A DNA stretch of 52,218 nt from Phanerochaete sordida (taxonomy: Eukaryota > Basidiomycota > Agaricomycetes > Polyporales > Phanerochaetaceae), in the NCBI GenBank assembly GCA_019973155.2, contig BPQB01000132.1:1-52218 (forward strand). Direction: 5' to 3'. Numbering within the stretch: the first letter of the stretch is position 1; every line of letters starts with the position of its first letter. Made by a program: the position numbers and the translations under genes. Positions 23,028 through 35,459 of this stretch are shown one piece after another. The notes under the pieces were generated by a model, which was not told the origin of the DNA, did not search any database, and saw only the letters and a program-made list of their open reading frames with translations.

Positions 23028-26000
23028 CTCGGGGTGCGCCTTGGGCGTGAAGGCGGGGACGAGGGAGGGAGGGTGAGCAGTGGGCGGTGCGTGTGGGAGG
23101 AGACGCCCTTTTAACGTGCCCGCGAGGACGGCATCGCCCGCCCCGAATCAAATTGTTCATGTCTAGGAACGATAGCAGGACGGTGGAACGCAGTGTCCAC
23201 GCTTCTCCCACGCACCTTCGTCCCACCGTACCTGGCACGTTCGTGCGGGGCAGCCAATCAGCGCCGTCGATCCCATCAGATCTGGCGAATCTGGTTCCGT
23301 TGCTCGTGTGTGCCGCCCGCCGCTCGTCCCTCCGAGCCTCCCTCTCCCGCCCAGGCCTCCGACGCCAATCGACCGCACCCAATTTTCGCCCGCCTGCGTT
23401 CATCCGTGGACCCGCGAAGGCCGTGCCTGGCTGCCGGCCTCTGCGCGCGTTCGAGCCCTCTGCACAGCCGTGGAAGAACCGTCCACACACTGCTGACAGA
23501 ACTCTGTTACCCATACGCTGCACCCGTGAGCCGCGTTCTCTCGCTTTCGGCACACGACAGCCGTCCCCCATCACTCCTCGCACCGGTCCTCCTCCCGCGC
23601 CCGCAATCTTCGCCCATAATGAAATCGCTGACCGGAGTCACCCCCTGCACGCAGCTGCCCTTTGCAGGCCTCTGCAGCCGGCGTCCTCTGATGCCATGCA
23701 TCACCGCCGCGTGTGTTCACACGCAAGCGAGGACAGCACGGCCTCGCCAGACCCTGTGCCGTGCCACGCTGCCGTGTCCGTGTTTGAGCCTGTGCACCCT
23801 CGCACCTCGGATCAGCGCGCCACCGACACCGCAGCATGTGCTCCCGGATGCATATGCACCTTGGCACTCTTCGCCAGCCTGGCCCACTCGCCTTCTTCTG
23901 CCACTGCCGTCACGCCGCTACCCGTCTACCGACCGCTCCCCGGCGGTGCAGCCCCCGCCAGCTGGTCCCGCATGAGGCCCTGCGCAAACGGACCTCCGGT
24001 GCCCTCGACGCTCACGTTTGTCGTCTGCAGTGCCCGCCCAGTGATGCTGAGGAAAATCTCCTGCCGCACAACCTTCATCCAGTACCTTGGTGACGCCACT
24101 AGTCTGTGATAGATTCGCAGCGGCGGATCGATTGCCCCGGCCTTTTAACGAACGTGCCACCGCGCGTCGTATGTCCCGCCCGCCCTCCCTCGCAGGGCGC
24201 AGGGTAAGTACTCGCGCGACGCTTGCAGGCTTCGCGATGCAGACCCTCGTCTATTCGAGGCGGGGGTCTCTGTCGCGAAATATGCTCTCGACCCGCACCG
24301 CTACAGCGGTCCCCGCTGCACACAGCTAGTGCAAAGCCTAATAGCTCGCATCGCCGCCTGTCCAATACACTCGACCCTCGATTTCCGGGAGGGTCTGGTG
24401 GACCGCCACACTGCCTGCACGTCTTCTTCGTACGCCTGTGCGCCGCTGTGCCAGCGTCCTCGCGCCCCATTGATGCCCGACGTCTTCGCGCGCAGCTATT
24501 CTCGTGACGTACCTTCTAGCGTACCGCCACGCAGGGCCGTCGCTGGGTGCTCTTTCCATCTGCCCCGTCCGTCCTAGCACGAAGCTAGAACGCCTGGAGG
24601 TATTCTAGAATGCGACAGTGTAGCACTGGCAACCGCAGCGCTTCGCAGGATGCGTGCACATGATCGCCTGGCGTCGGGGCATATGGTGCGCAGCTTCTTA
24701 CCCAGCACCCTGATCCAGCCTGACAGATGTCTCCACGATTTCACAGCGGCGTATGCAGAGCTGGGATCTCAGCCGTCCAGGACAAATGGCCGCGACGTTC
24801 TGGCACATTTCGTGCATTTGCGACATACGGTATAGGGAAGCCGTCGTAGGTGCGCACCAGACGACACCTGGCCGCCCTGTCCGCACTTTTCGCAGCTCGT
24901 GCCCGCACAACCCTCCGGCCCTGCCCAGCCCTCGCCACATACGCACTCAGGCACCGCACGCAGGGGCGGCGGCGCCCTGGTGGCGCCACGCCCCCGTCAC
25001 GCCCCTGCCCGCGCGCAGAAAATCACGTTCAGCCCCCCGCGACGCCTGCGCCGGCCGCACTCTGCACGATCGCCAGATCGCACACGCCGTGCCCCCGGCG
25101 CGCGCGGCGAGTGCAGCCCCTGCGGCGAGCGCCCCTCACGCGACTCGGACGCGGCGCGCAGGGGCTGCTCGCCCCGATCGCCACACCCGCCTGCAGCTCC
25201 TGCACCGCGGAGCGACGTCTCCGCGCGCGGCTTGGCACTCGCCGGACGCAGAAAAAAAAATAATAAACCACGCGCACCACGCCCCCAGGCGCAACTCCAG
25301 CCCAGTACTCTCCACCGCATGCCCCTCCCGCGCGAGCCGCGCCCGGGCGCCCCCTGCCCCTCCCTGCGGCAGCCCCAGGCAGCCCCTGCAGCAGAAACTC
25401 GGGCGCACGCGCACCAGCCCCCGCGCGCCATGCGGCGCACCGCGCGATCGCGCGGCACCGCGTCGAGCCCAGGCACGGCCCGCGCGACGAACGTGCGTGC
25501 GCCGTGGCGCCCGCGCCCGCCCGCCTGCCCGCCCGTCCGTCCGTGCGCCCTGCCCGCCGGCGCGGCCTGCGGCAGGCGCGCCGCGGTCCGTGTGGGCGTG
25601 TGCCAGCCTGCGCCGCGAGGCCCGAGGGCGCGTCGAAGGCCCCCGTGCGAACCCGCCGGCATCGCCTGCCTCTGGGGGTTCTTCCAATGCGCCGTGCGCG
25701 GTATGCGTATTTGGCAGGCGGCGCGGCGCACCGGACGCAGAAGCACGGCGGGGAGACTGGACCTCCAGCGGCGTGCCGCACGCCCGCCGCCGTCTCACAC
25801 CTGTGCGACACACACTGGGACCCGGCCAGGCCATCTGCTGCAGGTGCTGCGGAGCGATATTGCGACACGGCGGCAGCCGCGCAGGCGGTGGCGCCGCTGC
25901 AGACATGTCGCGCAAGCGCACCGGCCGCCCGCTCGTCATCGCTGCGTCCTTGGGCCCCGTGCCGTTCACGTTCGTCGCGGGCACCTGCGCGCCGTGCCGG

Positions 26001-27623
26001 GGGCTCTGCCGCCGTGCGCCTGGCGCCCCGCGCGCCCGCATATAGCAGCTCGCCGCGCGATGCTGTGAAACGGGGCCGCCGCCTCTCTTCCGGGGGGGCC
26101 ACCTGGCGATGGCCGCTGCGATGCCGCTTGCGGCGTGTTCGCGCAGCGGCGCAGCGGACGCGGCTGGGATGCTGTTGGGCGACCGGCAGGGCACGCGCCG
26201 TGACGTTGACAGGCTGCATGTGCGCTATCTGGGCCCGCTATTTACTGCTGCGTGTGTGCGTCGTGGCCACTCTGTACATCGCACTGCCCTGCCGGCCGTT
26301 TCAATTCGGCTTGTGTGATAGGTGGCAACATCATCTCCTCTTCTTCTTGTTCTGTGCCTCGAGAAGTCCTGCAGATTTCTGTGCACCTCAGAGGGGCGCG
26401 AAGATGCCGTTGCGGAAGGCATGGACACAGCGCAGATATCTTCCGCCTATCGTGCCACATCCCTGGCGACATTTCTCCGCCAACTCTTCCTCACGTCATG
26501 GCGAGGGAGCAGACTGTTCGTCTTGATACACAGGCCCCCACCATCTTAAGAGCGGCGGCGACTCTCATGTCGAGCGGATGCTTCTCAGTACACTTCACCA
26601 TTGACCACCTATCTGCGGAGCTCGGCTCTGCTGATCCTCTTGCTTTCCTAATCCCTGACCTCTTTAAGCCCGTAGATCGCGCGTGCGAGCGTCTTGAAGA
26701 TCGCTGTACGTCTGCTGCGCCGTCTGGGTACTCCAGGACCTATAAAGGCGGTGGCGAACGTGTATGCACCGCGGAATGCCTCGCGAGGACAGCGGCGTGG
26801 ACGAGGCGGCGTCCAGCCAATGATCACGGGTCAGAACAGGCGGTGGGTGCATTCAGTGGGTATCTGCGGTGTTTTGAACAACGAGGGCGTATTCTCGTCG
26901 GTGGTAGTACTGCACGACAGTGCGTAACTGACAGATGTACAGCACCGTCCCACGCTCAGTACAGTACTCAGGCTGTCAAACCGCGTCTCTACGACATCAG
27001 ACACCCCGTAAGATATCGACCGCGTTATACCGCCCTTCTCGCGCCTTCGCGATGCGGCAGGCGCAGCCAGAAAACCCACATCGCCTTCTGCGTGCCCACG
27101 GACGGAGGGCGGCGGCGCGGCGAACTTGAACGCTTCCTGCATTTGGAAGCGGGTCGCGGCAGCGCCGCGGCGGCCCAGAAAGGCAAGCCGCGGGAAGACC
27201 TGCTTGCCCCGCAGCGGCGATGACGCCATGGCGCCGCCGCCACCACGCCTGGACGTCCCGCCGCGTCAAAACCCGTGCGGGGCAGCCTGGACGTCCGTGG
27301 ACAACTCGTCTGTCCACCACCACGACCGCACGACCGCACGCCCTCGAGCACACGACCCGAAACGCACGCCGACGCACGTACCCGCGGAGGCAAAATCCGC
27401 GCACCTGATTCGCCGAGCCCGTCGGACGCCAGATCGCGCCGCGCCGCGAAACAGCTGGAAAAATTCGGCGGACGGGAGATCGCTGGTGCGTCGCAGCCCC
27501 AGGCACCACGCGGGCCCGAAACGTGCCCGCGGGCGGTTTTCCTGCGCGGGGCGATCGCGCTGACGCTGTGGAAAACAGAGGCTGCAGCAGAACCGTGAAG
27601 AACCCTGTTAGAGAACTGTGACG
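23028..27623. other. Long GC-rich region without a credible gene
   Basis: About 4.6 kb. From about 24850 to 26200 open frames of 250-430 codons exist on both strands and in several frames at once, rich in Arg, Ala, Pro and Gly. This is what GC-extreme non-coding DNA gives. None carries a domain, signal peptide or usable intron set. An A-rich tract (about nine A then TAATAA) sits at 25252-25265. It presumably includes the PHO84 upstream region; a lncRNA or a decayed gene is possible but unsupported. Confidence 0.45.
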
Positions 27624-27875
27624 ATGGCGCCGAAAGCGCAGCTCGTGCCGCCGGCGGGGGCCTCGGAGCCGTCTGAGCCCTCGGAAATCCGCCCGGAGGA
27701 CAAGCCCAAGAAGCAGCTGACCGGCAAGCAGGAGGAGAACCCGCAGGTCGTCGCGCACCGCGCGGGCGGACAGGAAGCAGACAGGAAGGGGAGAAATAAG
27801 GCCGGCGGGAGCGCGAACCTCGACAAGGTGGCTGATGAAGGCTTCGCGGGCGAGAAAGTGAAGCCGAAGCTTTGA
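27624..27875 (+). CDS. Small hydrophilic hypothetical protein, 83 aa
   Basis: A single exon from the first ATG of the frame. Rich in Lys, Glu, Pro and Gly with no hydrophobic core (PEDKPKKQLTGKQEENPQ, QEADRKGRNKAGG), so probably intrinsically disordered. Its even use of acidic and basic residues differs from the Arg/Ala/Pro shadow ORFs around it. No family recognised. Confidence 0.45.
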   Translation: MAPKAQLVPPAGASEPSEPSEIRPEDKPKKQLTGKQEENPQVVAHRAGGQEADRKGRNKAGGSANLDKVADEGFAGEKVKPKL

Positions 27876-29168
27876 ATCGCATTCAGTTATTAGGAGGGCC
27901 CACAGGAATAGATGTTAAACTCCGGACGTTTCGTAAATACCAAGGGCTCTGGACGGTGTCAGAGTTGTGCAGCGATCGTATACCCTGCAGCATTTTCTTT
28001 TCAACTGCATAGGTCAGATAGCTGGAGGAGTGGAGAACCAGCGAGCCTCGCGAGCGCCCCGGATGTCTCGCATCATATGAGCCTAGGGTCTGAGGAAGAG
28101 GAAGTCCGTAACGCGAGATAGACGACGCAAAGAAGATAACATCTCACGGAAGGAATACTGCGAAGGTGCCAACCTTACCACCCTTGAACTGCAATCCCCT
28201 TGAGACCTAGTCTATGGACTGCCGATGTCCTTCGAATCGTCCCTGTCGACGCGAGCCCGGTCTCCGCCACGCTCGAGCTTCTCGCCACCGCGCCCCTAGG
28301 CCTCCGGCTCGAATCTAGGGACAGCTCATCGCTTTCCGAGGCTGCCACCAGACCCGCGAGCCGATACCAGGCGCAGCTACCTCTCAGGTACAGGGCCGCA
28401 AGCCAGCAACGATATAGGGCTTTCGAGGCCAGAGGTGCTTGCAAGCGGGGCACCCCACGCGAGGTACGCTCAGAATACCGGGCGCCTTGCGGGGGCAGCG
28501 GGAGAAGCCCCATGGGGCACGACCGCCACGATGCACTTGTACCCATGCTACGCACTGATAAGCATGGCGCGGCCAAAGGAGATCCGCTAGCTCAGAGCGC
28601 GAGCTGCTGGTACCTCTGCCACTGAACGTTGAGTTTGCAGGGGCGCCCGCGGGAAGGGTAGGGCCGACTTGCGTCTTTGGAGCAGAGTATGCCTCGTGTC
28701 TCGCAAGGCGTACTCGGCCAATGCGACTGCGAACGTGACGGCCCCACCCTGGAGGATACGCTTTGTGGCGAGGCGAGGTTCCACGTTCCTGGCAAAGCGT
28801 GAGCGTCGGTACGGGGCTGGCTGGAGTACGGTCATATTTACGGGAGAAACGTGCCAAAGCAGGGCACAAAGCTTACCGATGCAGCATAGTTCCGTCGCAA
28901 AAGCCAGACGGCTGACCGCTTTCATGCCAGTTCGTCACAGAATCAACCGGGCTTATCGCCCTGCATGCGAGGCCCGAAACGGAAGGAGCGTGATGTCGTT
29001 TGGTCCGAGTTTGGACACATCCATCACCCCGCCCCCACCATCGGACTCTACCCCCTCGACAACGCCGCCGGCACCGTCCACGCCCTCGAGCACGTCTGCG
29101 ACTGCTCCGACCCACGACCCATCTCTCTCCGCCGACGTTTCCTCAGCTGCACGCAGCCAGCCCCGGCG
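27876..29168. other. Intergenic, no gene recognised
   Basis: About 1.3 kb. ORFs such as 28200-28625 plus and 28384-28869 minus overlap each other and show no domain. The MAF1 5' leader and promoter lie at the right end; a Pro/Ser/Thr ORF at 28993-29172 in another frame overlaps the MAF1 start and may be an upstream ORF or chance. Confidence 0.35.
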
Positions 29169-30215
29169 ATGAAGTACATGGAGATCCCCGAGTTGGCGCG
29201 GCTCGCGCAGGCCCTCGCCCACGAAGGTCCCGAGTGCTCAGTGCACACCCGCCTCGAGGCCTACAGCCTCAAGCCGGTCAACAAGGACAAGAAGCTCTTC
29301 AAGTCGCTCGAGGCCGGCTACCAGTCCGACGCCTCGCACAGCCCGCCGCTCCCCTCTTTCATGGCCCAGCACGGCGAGCAGCTCGACATGACGCCGTTCG
29401 GGCCCATGGGCGACCAGCACGCCCGCAAGACGCTCTACCTGCTCATCAACACGCTCAACCACGCCTTCCCGGACCACGACTTCTCGGACGTGCGCCCGAG
29501 CCACTTCAACCGCGAGGAGAACGGCGCCAGCGTGCTCAACGCGCTCAGCACGACGCTGCTCAGCCCCGCGCGCGCGGGCCTCGTCGCGCCGCGCACGTAC
29601 TCGGCGTACCCGTCCGCGTCGCCGGACTTCTTCCCGTCGAGCGTGCCGACGTCGTCGTCGCCGCACGACGCGATGCGCGCGAGCCCGCTCGCGCCGCCGC
29701 GGGTCGTCGCGGGCACGCACCCGACGGTCTTCCGCGTGCTCGACGCCGCGATCGGGCTCGGCGACTGCGAGGTGTACAGCTACGCGCCGCCGATGCACTA
29801 CGACCCGCACGCGCACGACTTTGACGACGACGAGGACGACGCGGCGAGCGCGGGCGACGAGAGCCCCGACACGGACGAGGAGGAGACGACGTTCCAGTTC
29901 GACGACTACGACGTCGACGAGGCGCCCGCCAAGGGCGGGTACCGGATAGCGGTCAACGACGCCGCGGACGAGTTCACGCCGCACCACATACGGATGCGCC
30001 GCCGCGGGGCTCTGTTGTGGAGCTCGCACTGGTTCTTCTTGAACAGGAAGCTGAAGCGCATATTGTTCATCACCGTGTGGGCACGCTCGAAGGGCTTGTC
30101 GGCATGGACGGACGAGATGGAGGAGGAGGAGAAGGCGGTCGGTGAACGCTTCTTCGGATGGGAGGGCGCCGTCGGCGCAGGCGCCAGGGCGATGGGCCTC
30201 AGTGTCACGGTCTAA
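29169..30215 (+). CDS. MAF1: RNA polymerase III repressor Maf1
   Basis: A single exon, 348 aa (human 256, yeast 395). Maf1 shuts down RNA polymerase III under stress, downstream of TORC1. The A box starts at the chosen Met (KYMEIPELARLAQAL, then VHTRLEAYSLK). After a Ser/Pro-rich linker and an acidic tract (FDDDEDDAASAGDESPDTDEEE) comes the B box at about residues 284-298 (WSSHWFFLNRKLKRI), then the C box. The Ser-rich linker is where family members are phosphorylated; specific sites are not assigned. The lack of introns is unusual beside its intron-rich neighbours. Confidence 0.95.
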   Translation: MKYMEIPELARLAQALAHEGPECSVHTRLEAYSLKPVNKDKKLFKSLEAGYQSDASHSPPLPSFMAQHGEQLDMTPFGPMGDQHARKTLYLLINTLNHAFPDHDFSDVRPSHFNREENGASVLNALSTTLLSPARAGLVAPRTYSAYPSASPDFFPSSVPTSSSPHDAMRASPLAPPRVVAGTHPTVFRVLDAAIGLGDCEVYSYAPPMHYDPHAHDFDDDEDDAASAGDESPDTDEEETTFQFDDYDVDEAPAKGGYRIAVNDAADEFTPHHIRMRRRGALLWSSHWFFLNRKLKRILFITVWARSKGLSAWTDEMEEEEKAVGERFFGWEGAVGAGARAMGLSVTV

Positions 30216-31407
30216 GGCCGTTGTACCATATGTGAGTCTTCCAGCTGGCTCTGGAGAACACATGAGGATTGACACCCTCAAGCTTCGGAACGGATTGTAC
30301 ATACCAGCTGCAGTTTCTTTTCTTTCTCCATCCCTGCCTCATCTTGAAATGTCTCGGACTTCTCATCTCCTTTTGCTCAACGTCTCCGGGTTTATCTCCT
30401 CCTTTCGCATCCACCCTCAACTTGCCTTTCTTCAACCAAAGGCAATCTACCCAGCATCCCTCACCATAGTATCATAGTCGCACCTCACTATTCCACAGTA
30501 CACACCCGTAACTATGTCTTTCAACGTGTCATTACGTTTATGTATAATCTATGCGTCTTCCTTTCGTCAACGTCAGCGATGGATCGTCACGATAGGGAGA
30601 AACGCACCATCTACGAGCACCCGGAGGACACCCAGGAGAGAGATCCTCCCTAGTTCTTGCAGTCTTTCGTATAGATGTTACGTCTGTGATATCAGTGGAC
30701 CTTCGAGCAGCTTTATCCCATCCCGGGAACAATATGCGACATACCGTCCTATCTGCGCCTGCAATCTCCTATTACCCTCCCTCACTCCCCGGCGAAACTA
30801 GTCCTTCTCTGGTATCGTGGACCATCGGTGCGACGTCAGGCGGCGTCGAAAGTCGTATGGAAGCGGGGGTGGATCGGCGACATGGCACCGGCATGCAGCT
30901 ATCCTAGCTTGGGTTATGTCGGCTTGAGCCCTCCCCAGCTCGTGTCTGCCGCACTATAACCCAGCTCGTTGCGCCTTCGCGATACGTGCAGGATAACAGG
31001 GTAGAAGCACAGCTGGGAGGGGATGCAGCGCAGTGGGGGACGTGGGTACAGGACGGAGGACAGTGGTGGGAGACTAGCAGGGCACGACGAGCCCGCGAGG
31101 CTGATGTGACGAGTGCAGGAGTCACCGGGCGGGCGTCCGGCACAGGCGCAGCCATCTGGCGACGCGTCCGCCCGCAGAAATTCGGGAATAAGACACAGCG
31201 CAGGGAAACGCAGAGAGGGGATGGTGGCAGACGCGAGCAGACGCGAGTCCATTAAAAATTGGAGGCGAGCTTTGATGGCCTCCGGCGCACTTCACATCGC
31301 CCATCGGGCCCTTTCACGCTGATCTCAGATCTGCCTTCGTGGCGTCCCCTCCGGCGCCTGGCGCACGGCTTGTGTGGCCACCGCGACGACCGCCGCCGGC
31401 TGCAGCC
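30216..31407. other. Intergenic, no gene recognised
   Basis: About 1.2 kb, pyrimidine-rich in its left half on the plus strand. Only short overlapping ORFs. Confidence 0.4.
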
Positions 31408-32742
31408 ATGCGCCTCAGGACCGTCGACCCGCCTCTCCCGGACAGCCTGCTCGACGCGCTCGACGAGCTCGGCATCAGGACTGACGCGGATTTCGTCTTC
31501 GCGGGGACGCCCATGGAGCTGTACAAGAGGCTGCCGCTCGGCACCGTCTCGCTCGCCCAGCTCACTGCATACGTCGGCCAGGTCGTGCAGTATTCTGCTG
31601 CCTCTGGGATGAGAGCGGATAATATTTTGCGACAAGCAGCGGGTCGAGGACGCGAAAGCCGCCAGGACGAGTGCCTGTCCGGCGTCCCCGAGCTTGACAG
31701 ACTCACCCGCGGTTTTGGTGGTCCTGGGGTACTGGAGATCTCTGGTGATAGAGGCTCGGGAAAGACGGTTGGCCATTTTCATCATTCCCTGCCCCAACCA
31801 ATCTTATCATTATTTGCAGGCCCTGGCATTGCAGGTGGTAATGCGCCACCTGTCCCTGAATCCGTCCTCAGGTGCGATGTGGATTGACACCACAGGCGAC
31901 TTTTCCGTCGACAGAGTGATGCCTGTATTGAAAATACTAGATTCTCACGTGCGTGTGGTTTTGCACGAACATTTGTATCGCATATAGCCTGCCTAACGCG
32001 AACTAATCAGCCCGGAGCGGAGACCGCGGCGGAACGGCTGCAGATCTCACTCGCGTTCGACATCGGAAGCATTCAAGAGATCCTAGACAACTTCGCGTCC
32101 GAACTTGAGGCAAGCTGAGGCCACCCACTACCCAACGCCCTCGCTGATCCTATGCAGACAGCGACCGCGGGACAAGCGTCGAGGACACGACTGCTCGTCA
32201 TAGACAACATGACGCCGATCTTCAGGCCGCTCCTGAGCGTCGTATCGTCGCAAGGTCCGTGCTGGACATGCGCGCAACGACTTTGATGCTCAGTCTTTCC
32301 GCCAGGGCACGCCATGATGACCAGCTTCATGCGCCAGCTGCGCACGCTCGCGCGCACACACGCGCTCTCAGTCCTCGTACGCCGCCCGCCCCCGCCCATC
32401 GTTCTGGCACTGACCGCGCCCCGCAGGTCCTGAACGGCACGAGCGCCGCGCCGCCGCACAACGCGCAGTCGGCGTTCAAGAGCACGGTGCGCAAGCCCGC
32501 GCTCGGCCCCACATTCACGTTCCAGACGGACGCGACGCTGTGGCTCGCGATGGCCCCGCCGGAGCTCACTGGGGCGGCGAAGGAGAACGGGGACGTGCAC
32601 GTCGCTGAGGTGTTCCGCTCGCGCACGACGGTGGGTGTCTGTGTCTTTCCGTCCCTTGGTGGGCTGCTGACGACCGACATAGGCGTCGCGAAGCTGGTGT
32701 ACGTTCAGAGTCCGGGGTGGAGTGCTGTCTTCCGCGTCGTAG
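31408..32742 (+). CDS. RAD51 paralog, RAD51D-like
   Basis: Seven exons: 31408-31767, 31820-31948, 32011-32109, 32158-32254, 32306-32376, 32427-32630, 32683-32742; 339 aa, matching human RAD51D (328). Assists RAD51 filament assembly in homologous recombination. The N-terminal helical domain (LLDALDELGIRTDADFVF) and the linker LSGVPELDRLTRGF lead to Walker A GDRGSGKT (residues 113-120), DTTGDFSVDRV, Walker B LLVIDNM, and a C-terminal WCTFRVRGG strand typical of the family's end. The intron at 32110-32157 is a GC-AG intron (GAG|GCAAGC). XRCC2- or RAD57-like are the alternatives; the N-terminal domain favours RAD51D. Convergent with the SERINC gene, 150 bp apart. Confidence 0.85.
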
Positions 32743-32892
32743 CCGCTCGTCTCATAGCCATGCCCGCTGATATACCCATGCTCTGCCGCGAGGTGAATGC
32801 AGTTGGTGAAGTACAAGACGATAATATTCCAATGCTGTCCGTAATTGTTACAAGGTAGGTATGTCGGTCGTCGCAGTCATAACACAGTCCGT

Positions 32893-34746
32893 TCACAAGT
32901 CGTCGAACCTGCACATTCCGCCCGTCAGCCAGCACTCCACTTCGCGAACCAGCGGGACTCACCGGTCAGGCATGAGCACCGGCGCGACGAGGCTCCAGAT
33001 GTACAGGAGGATGCACGCCCAGCTCGAGACGACGCGCATCCACATCGCGACCTCGGACCGGCCGATGTATACGTCGTTCTCCTTGTCCGGCGACGCCGCC
33101 GTGCCCGCGCGCACGACGTTCCAGTCCGTCAGCAGCATCGCGACGTACATCGCGCCGATCGCGAAGATGATGTGGAACCACGCGTACTAGACGTGGACGT
33201 CAGAATGAGGTGTGCCAGAGGCGGGAGCGGGACGCACGTTATAGCGGGTGCCCGTGCGCTCGTCGTCGCGCGTCTCGCCGACGGGGCCCTCGTCCTCCTC
33301 GTCTTCGTCCTCCTCCAGAGCGGACGCCGGGATCGCGCTGCGGAACGTGGTCAGGCCCTTGCTTCGCAACAAAGAGGGACGACTCACCCGGCCTCGACGG
33401 CCGCCAGCAGCGCCTGGTACCGCGGCGTCTCCGTGCGGCCCGGCTGCGTGTTGACGACGCCGAGCTCGGCGTGGCCGTCGTCCGGCGGGAGCTCGATGGC
33501 GCCCTTCTTGCCCTTGCCGACGAGCGCGCTGCTCTGCGTGGCCGCGCGGCTCGTCGAGTACGCGATGGCGAGGAAGGTGAAGACGGCGCCGAGGACGAGC
33601 GTCGTCGTGCGCGCGCCCTCGACGCTCCCGCGGTACTTCTGCAGCGGGTTGCACGTCGCGTGCTCGTGGTTGCCGATCGCGGACATGATGAGGTACGTGC
33701 AGTACGCGGCGACCATGCTCGACTGCGCGAGCCCCGAGCGCGGGTTGTGCTCCTGGATCGTCGGGTGGATGCACAGGATCGTGATCACGACGCACAGCGC
33801 GAGGTTGAACGAGATGAAGAAACGGTTCAGGCCGCAGCCCGAGCCCGCGAAGAAGCCGTACATGATGCCGGTGAGCGTGATCATCGCGGCGTACATGCCC
33901 GCGGTCGACCCGAGCAGGATCCACTGCCAGAGATTCGAGTTCGGCGAGTTCTCCCAGTTCTCGAGGCAGGTCTCGGACCATGAGTGGGCGAAGTCGACGA
34001 GCAGGATGAGACCGAGGACGATGAAGACGGTGGCACCCATCATCGCGATGTAGTTGCCCCAGAACATGAAGAAGCCATTAGGGATGAAGAAGGAGACGAC
34101 GACAAGGACAAGCCAGAGCAGGACCTTAGGACCCCACCATCTACAACTGGATTCAGAGGACTGTCGCTGGAGTATGAAAGGATAACGCACCCATTCTGAA
34201 TAGCAGCACGTTTATCCTTCGTGTCCTTGACACCAATCAGGAGCGCTCCGAGGATGAAGTGGAACAGAGACAAAGCGAAGCAGATTCGGTGGACCTGGCG
34301 AGAGATTCAGCGTACGGCATGAAGCCAAGGTAGGAAGGGGCGTACAGCGAGGACACCATAACATTTCCCGCCCGAGCAATCCATCTCCAGGTATCCATGG
34401 CTGATTTTCTCAAGCTGCTTGATGGCAAGCGGAGTCTTCATGAGCCATGCGAACATGGAGTTCAAGCAGAATATGATCTTTGGACGCGTCAGTACTCCGC
34501 TACTGTATCAAGAGAGTGTGGTATAGACGTACCGCAAACCCGACACGAGTCGCGATGGAAGAATTGCAGTTACATGACTTGAAGAACATGGACGCTGTAC
34601 TGCGCTTTAGAGGCGTGTGCCAGTCACCGCAGCAGTGAGAGCGACGCACCTGCTGTAGAGGTGAAGCAGAAAGCCAGTCCTGCAATACATGATGACGCTA
34701 CCGTCCCGGCGACGCCGGCTAAGGGGATGGAGAAGAGGATACCCAT
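32893..34746 (-). CDS. TMS1: SERINC/TMS1 multipass membrane protein
   Basis: Eight exons: 34746-34650, 34594-34533, 34477-34346, 34294-34191, 34140-33388, 33337-33238, 33186-32963, 32908-32893; 495 aa with about ten membrane segments. Seen: an N-terminal hydrophobic segment, the cysteine cluster SCNCNSS, LEMDCSGGKCYG, FHFILGALLIG, FFIPNGFFMFWGNY, VDFAHSWSETCLENWE, then CVVITILCIHPTIQEHNPRSGLAQSS. A cytosolic acidic loop (LEEDEDEEDEGP) precedes FHIIFAIGAMYVAMLLTDW and a last membrane segment. A 16-bp final exon restores the expected ending PDRFDDL. Family members are ER/Golgi/plasma-membrane proteins linked to serine-lipid handling or scrambling. Confidence 0.95.
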
Positions 34747-35082
34747 GGTGGTCGAGGATAAAGAGCACAGCTGATCGCGAAGGCTCCAGCCCCGCTGCGT
34801 ATTGGGCGCTAGATGCGCTAAACACGTGGATTCCCGCCCTTTGCCTTATTTGTTTGAGGGCGGGGACCACAGACCAACCCTTACAGAGAATCTCGAGGAT
34901 TGGAGACCGCGCAAATGCCATCGCGGTACGCCCGAGAGCTACGCTGTCCGTCTGCACGCATGTGTTCCGGAGTAGAGGCATAAACATTAATCAACCATAT
35001 AAAATTACAGCCTGCCCAGTCTACCTCAGTCCGACGCGCCGATAACAACCTCCACGTCCCCTGTGCCACGTTCCAGCGAAGA
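34747..35082. other. Intergenic, SERINC upstream region
   Basis: About 335 bp between the SERINC start and the stop of the next minus-strand gene. No motif recognised. Confidence 0.4.
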
Positions 35083-35374
35083 TCATGACCTGGTGGTGTC
35101 CTTCTTGAAATATGAGCTGTTGACGACGGTGGCTTGCAGCATGTCGAAGACGGTCTCGCCGAAGCCAAGGTACTTGTCGGCGACCGAGCGAACAGTCTCG
35201 TCAGGTATGCTCTCCGTGCGGGGGCTACACGAGACGTAGCAGAAGTGTTAGAAAATTTGCTCTGAAACAGATGATAAGGACGCACCTGAACCCGCTAGAC
35301 CGCCTCACACCCGCTACAACTGTCGACAGCAGCGCAGCATCGAATGCATAGTGGAACAGACGTCCGAGAGCCAT
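35083..35374 (-). CDS. DUF1748 small mitochondrial-type protein, 76 aa
   Basis: Two exons: 35374-35286 and 35224-35083, with a 61-bp intron. MALGRLFHYAFDAALLSTVVAGVRRSSGF is the conserved N-terminal helix of the fungal DUF1748 family, with one probable membrane segment. The C-terminal half is helical (SVADKYLGFGETVFDMLQATVV). Family members in yeast are small mitochondrial proteins of unknown function (I believe YJL127C-B/Mco6; this assignment is from memory). Confidence 0.85.
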
Positions 35375-35459
35375 TTGGGTATTCAGGTGTAAGGGTGTGT
35401 TGGGACGCAGATTACGATGGCGGTTGAGTGCAGAGTCGGGTCGCGGGGGAGCGGTTGAT

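Noticed and set aside
24753..26526. Several ORFs of 340-430 codons on both strands
   Set aside because: All are Arg/Ala/Pro/Gly-rich frames kept open by extreme GC; none has a domain, signal peptide or splice pattern.
29238..30302. 354-codon minus-strand ORF
   Set aside because: Antisense shadow of MAF1.
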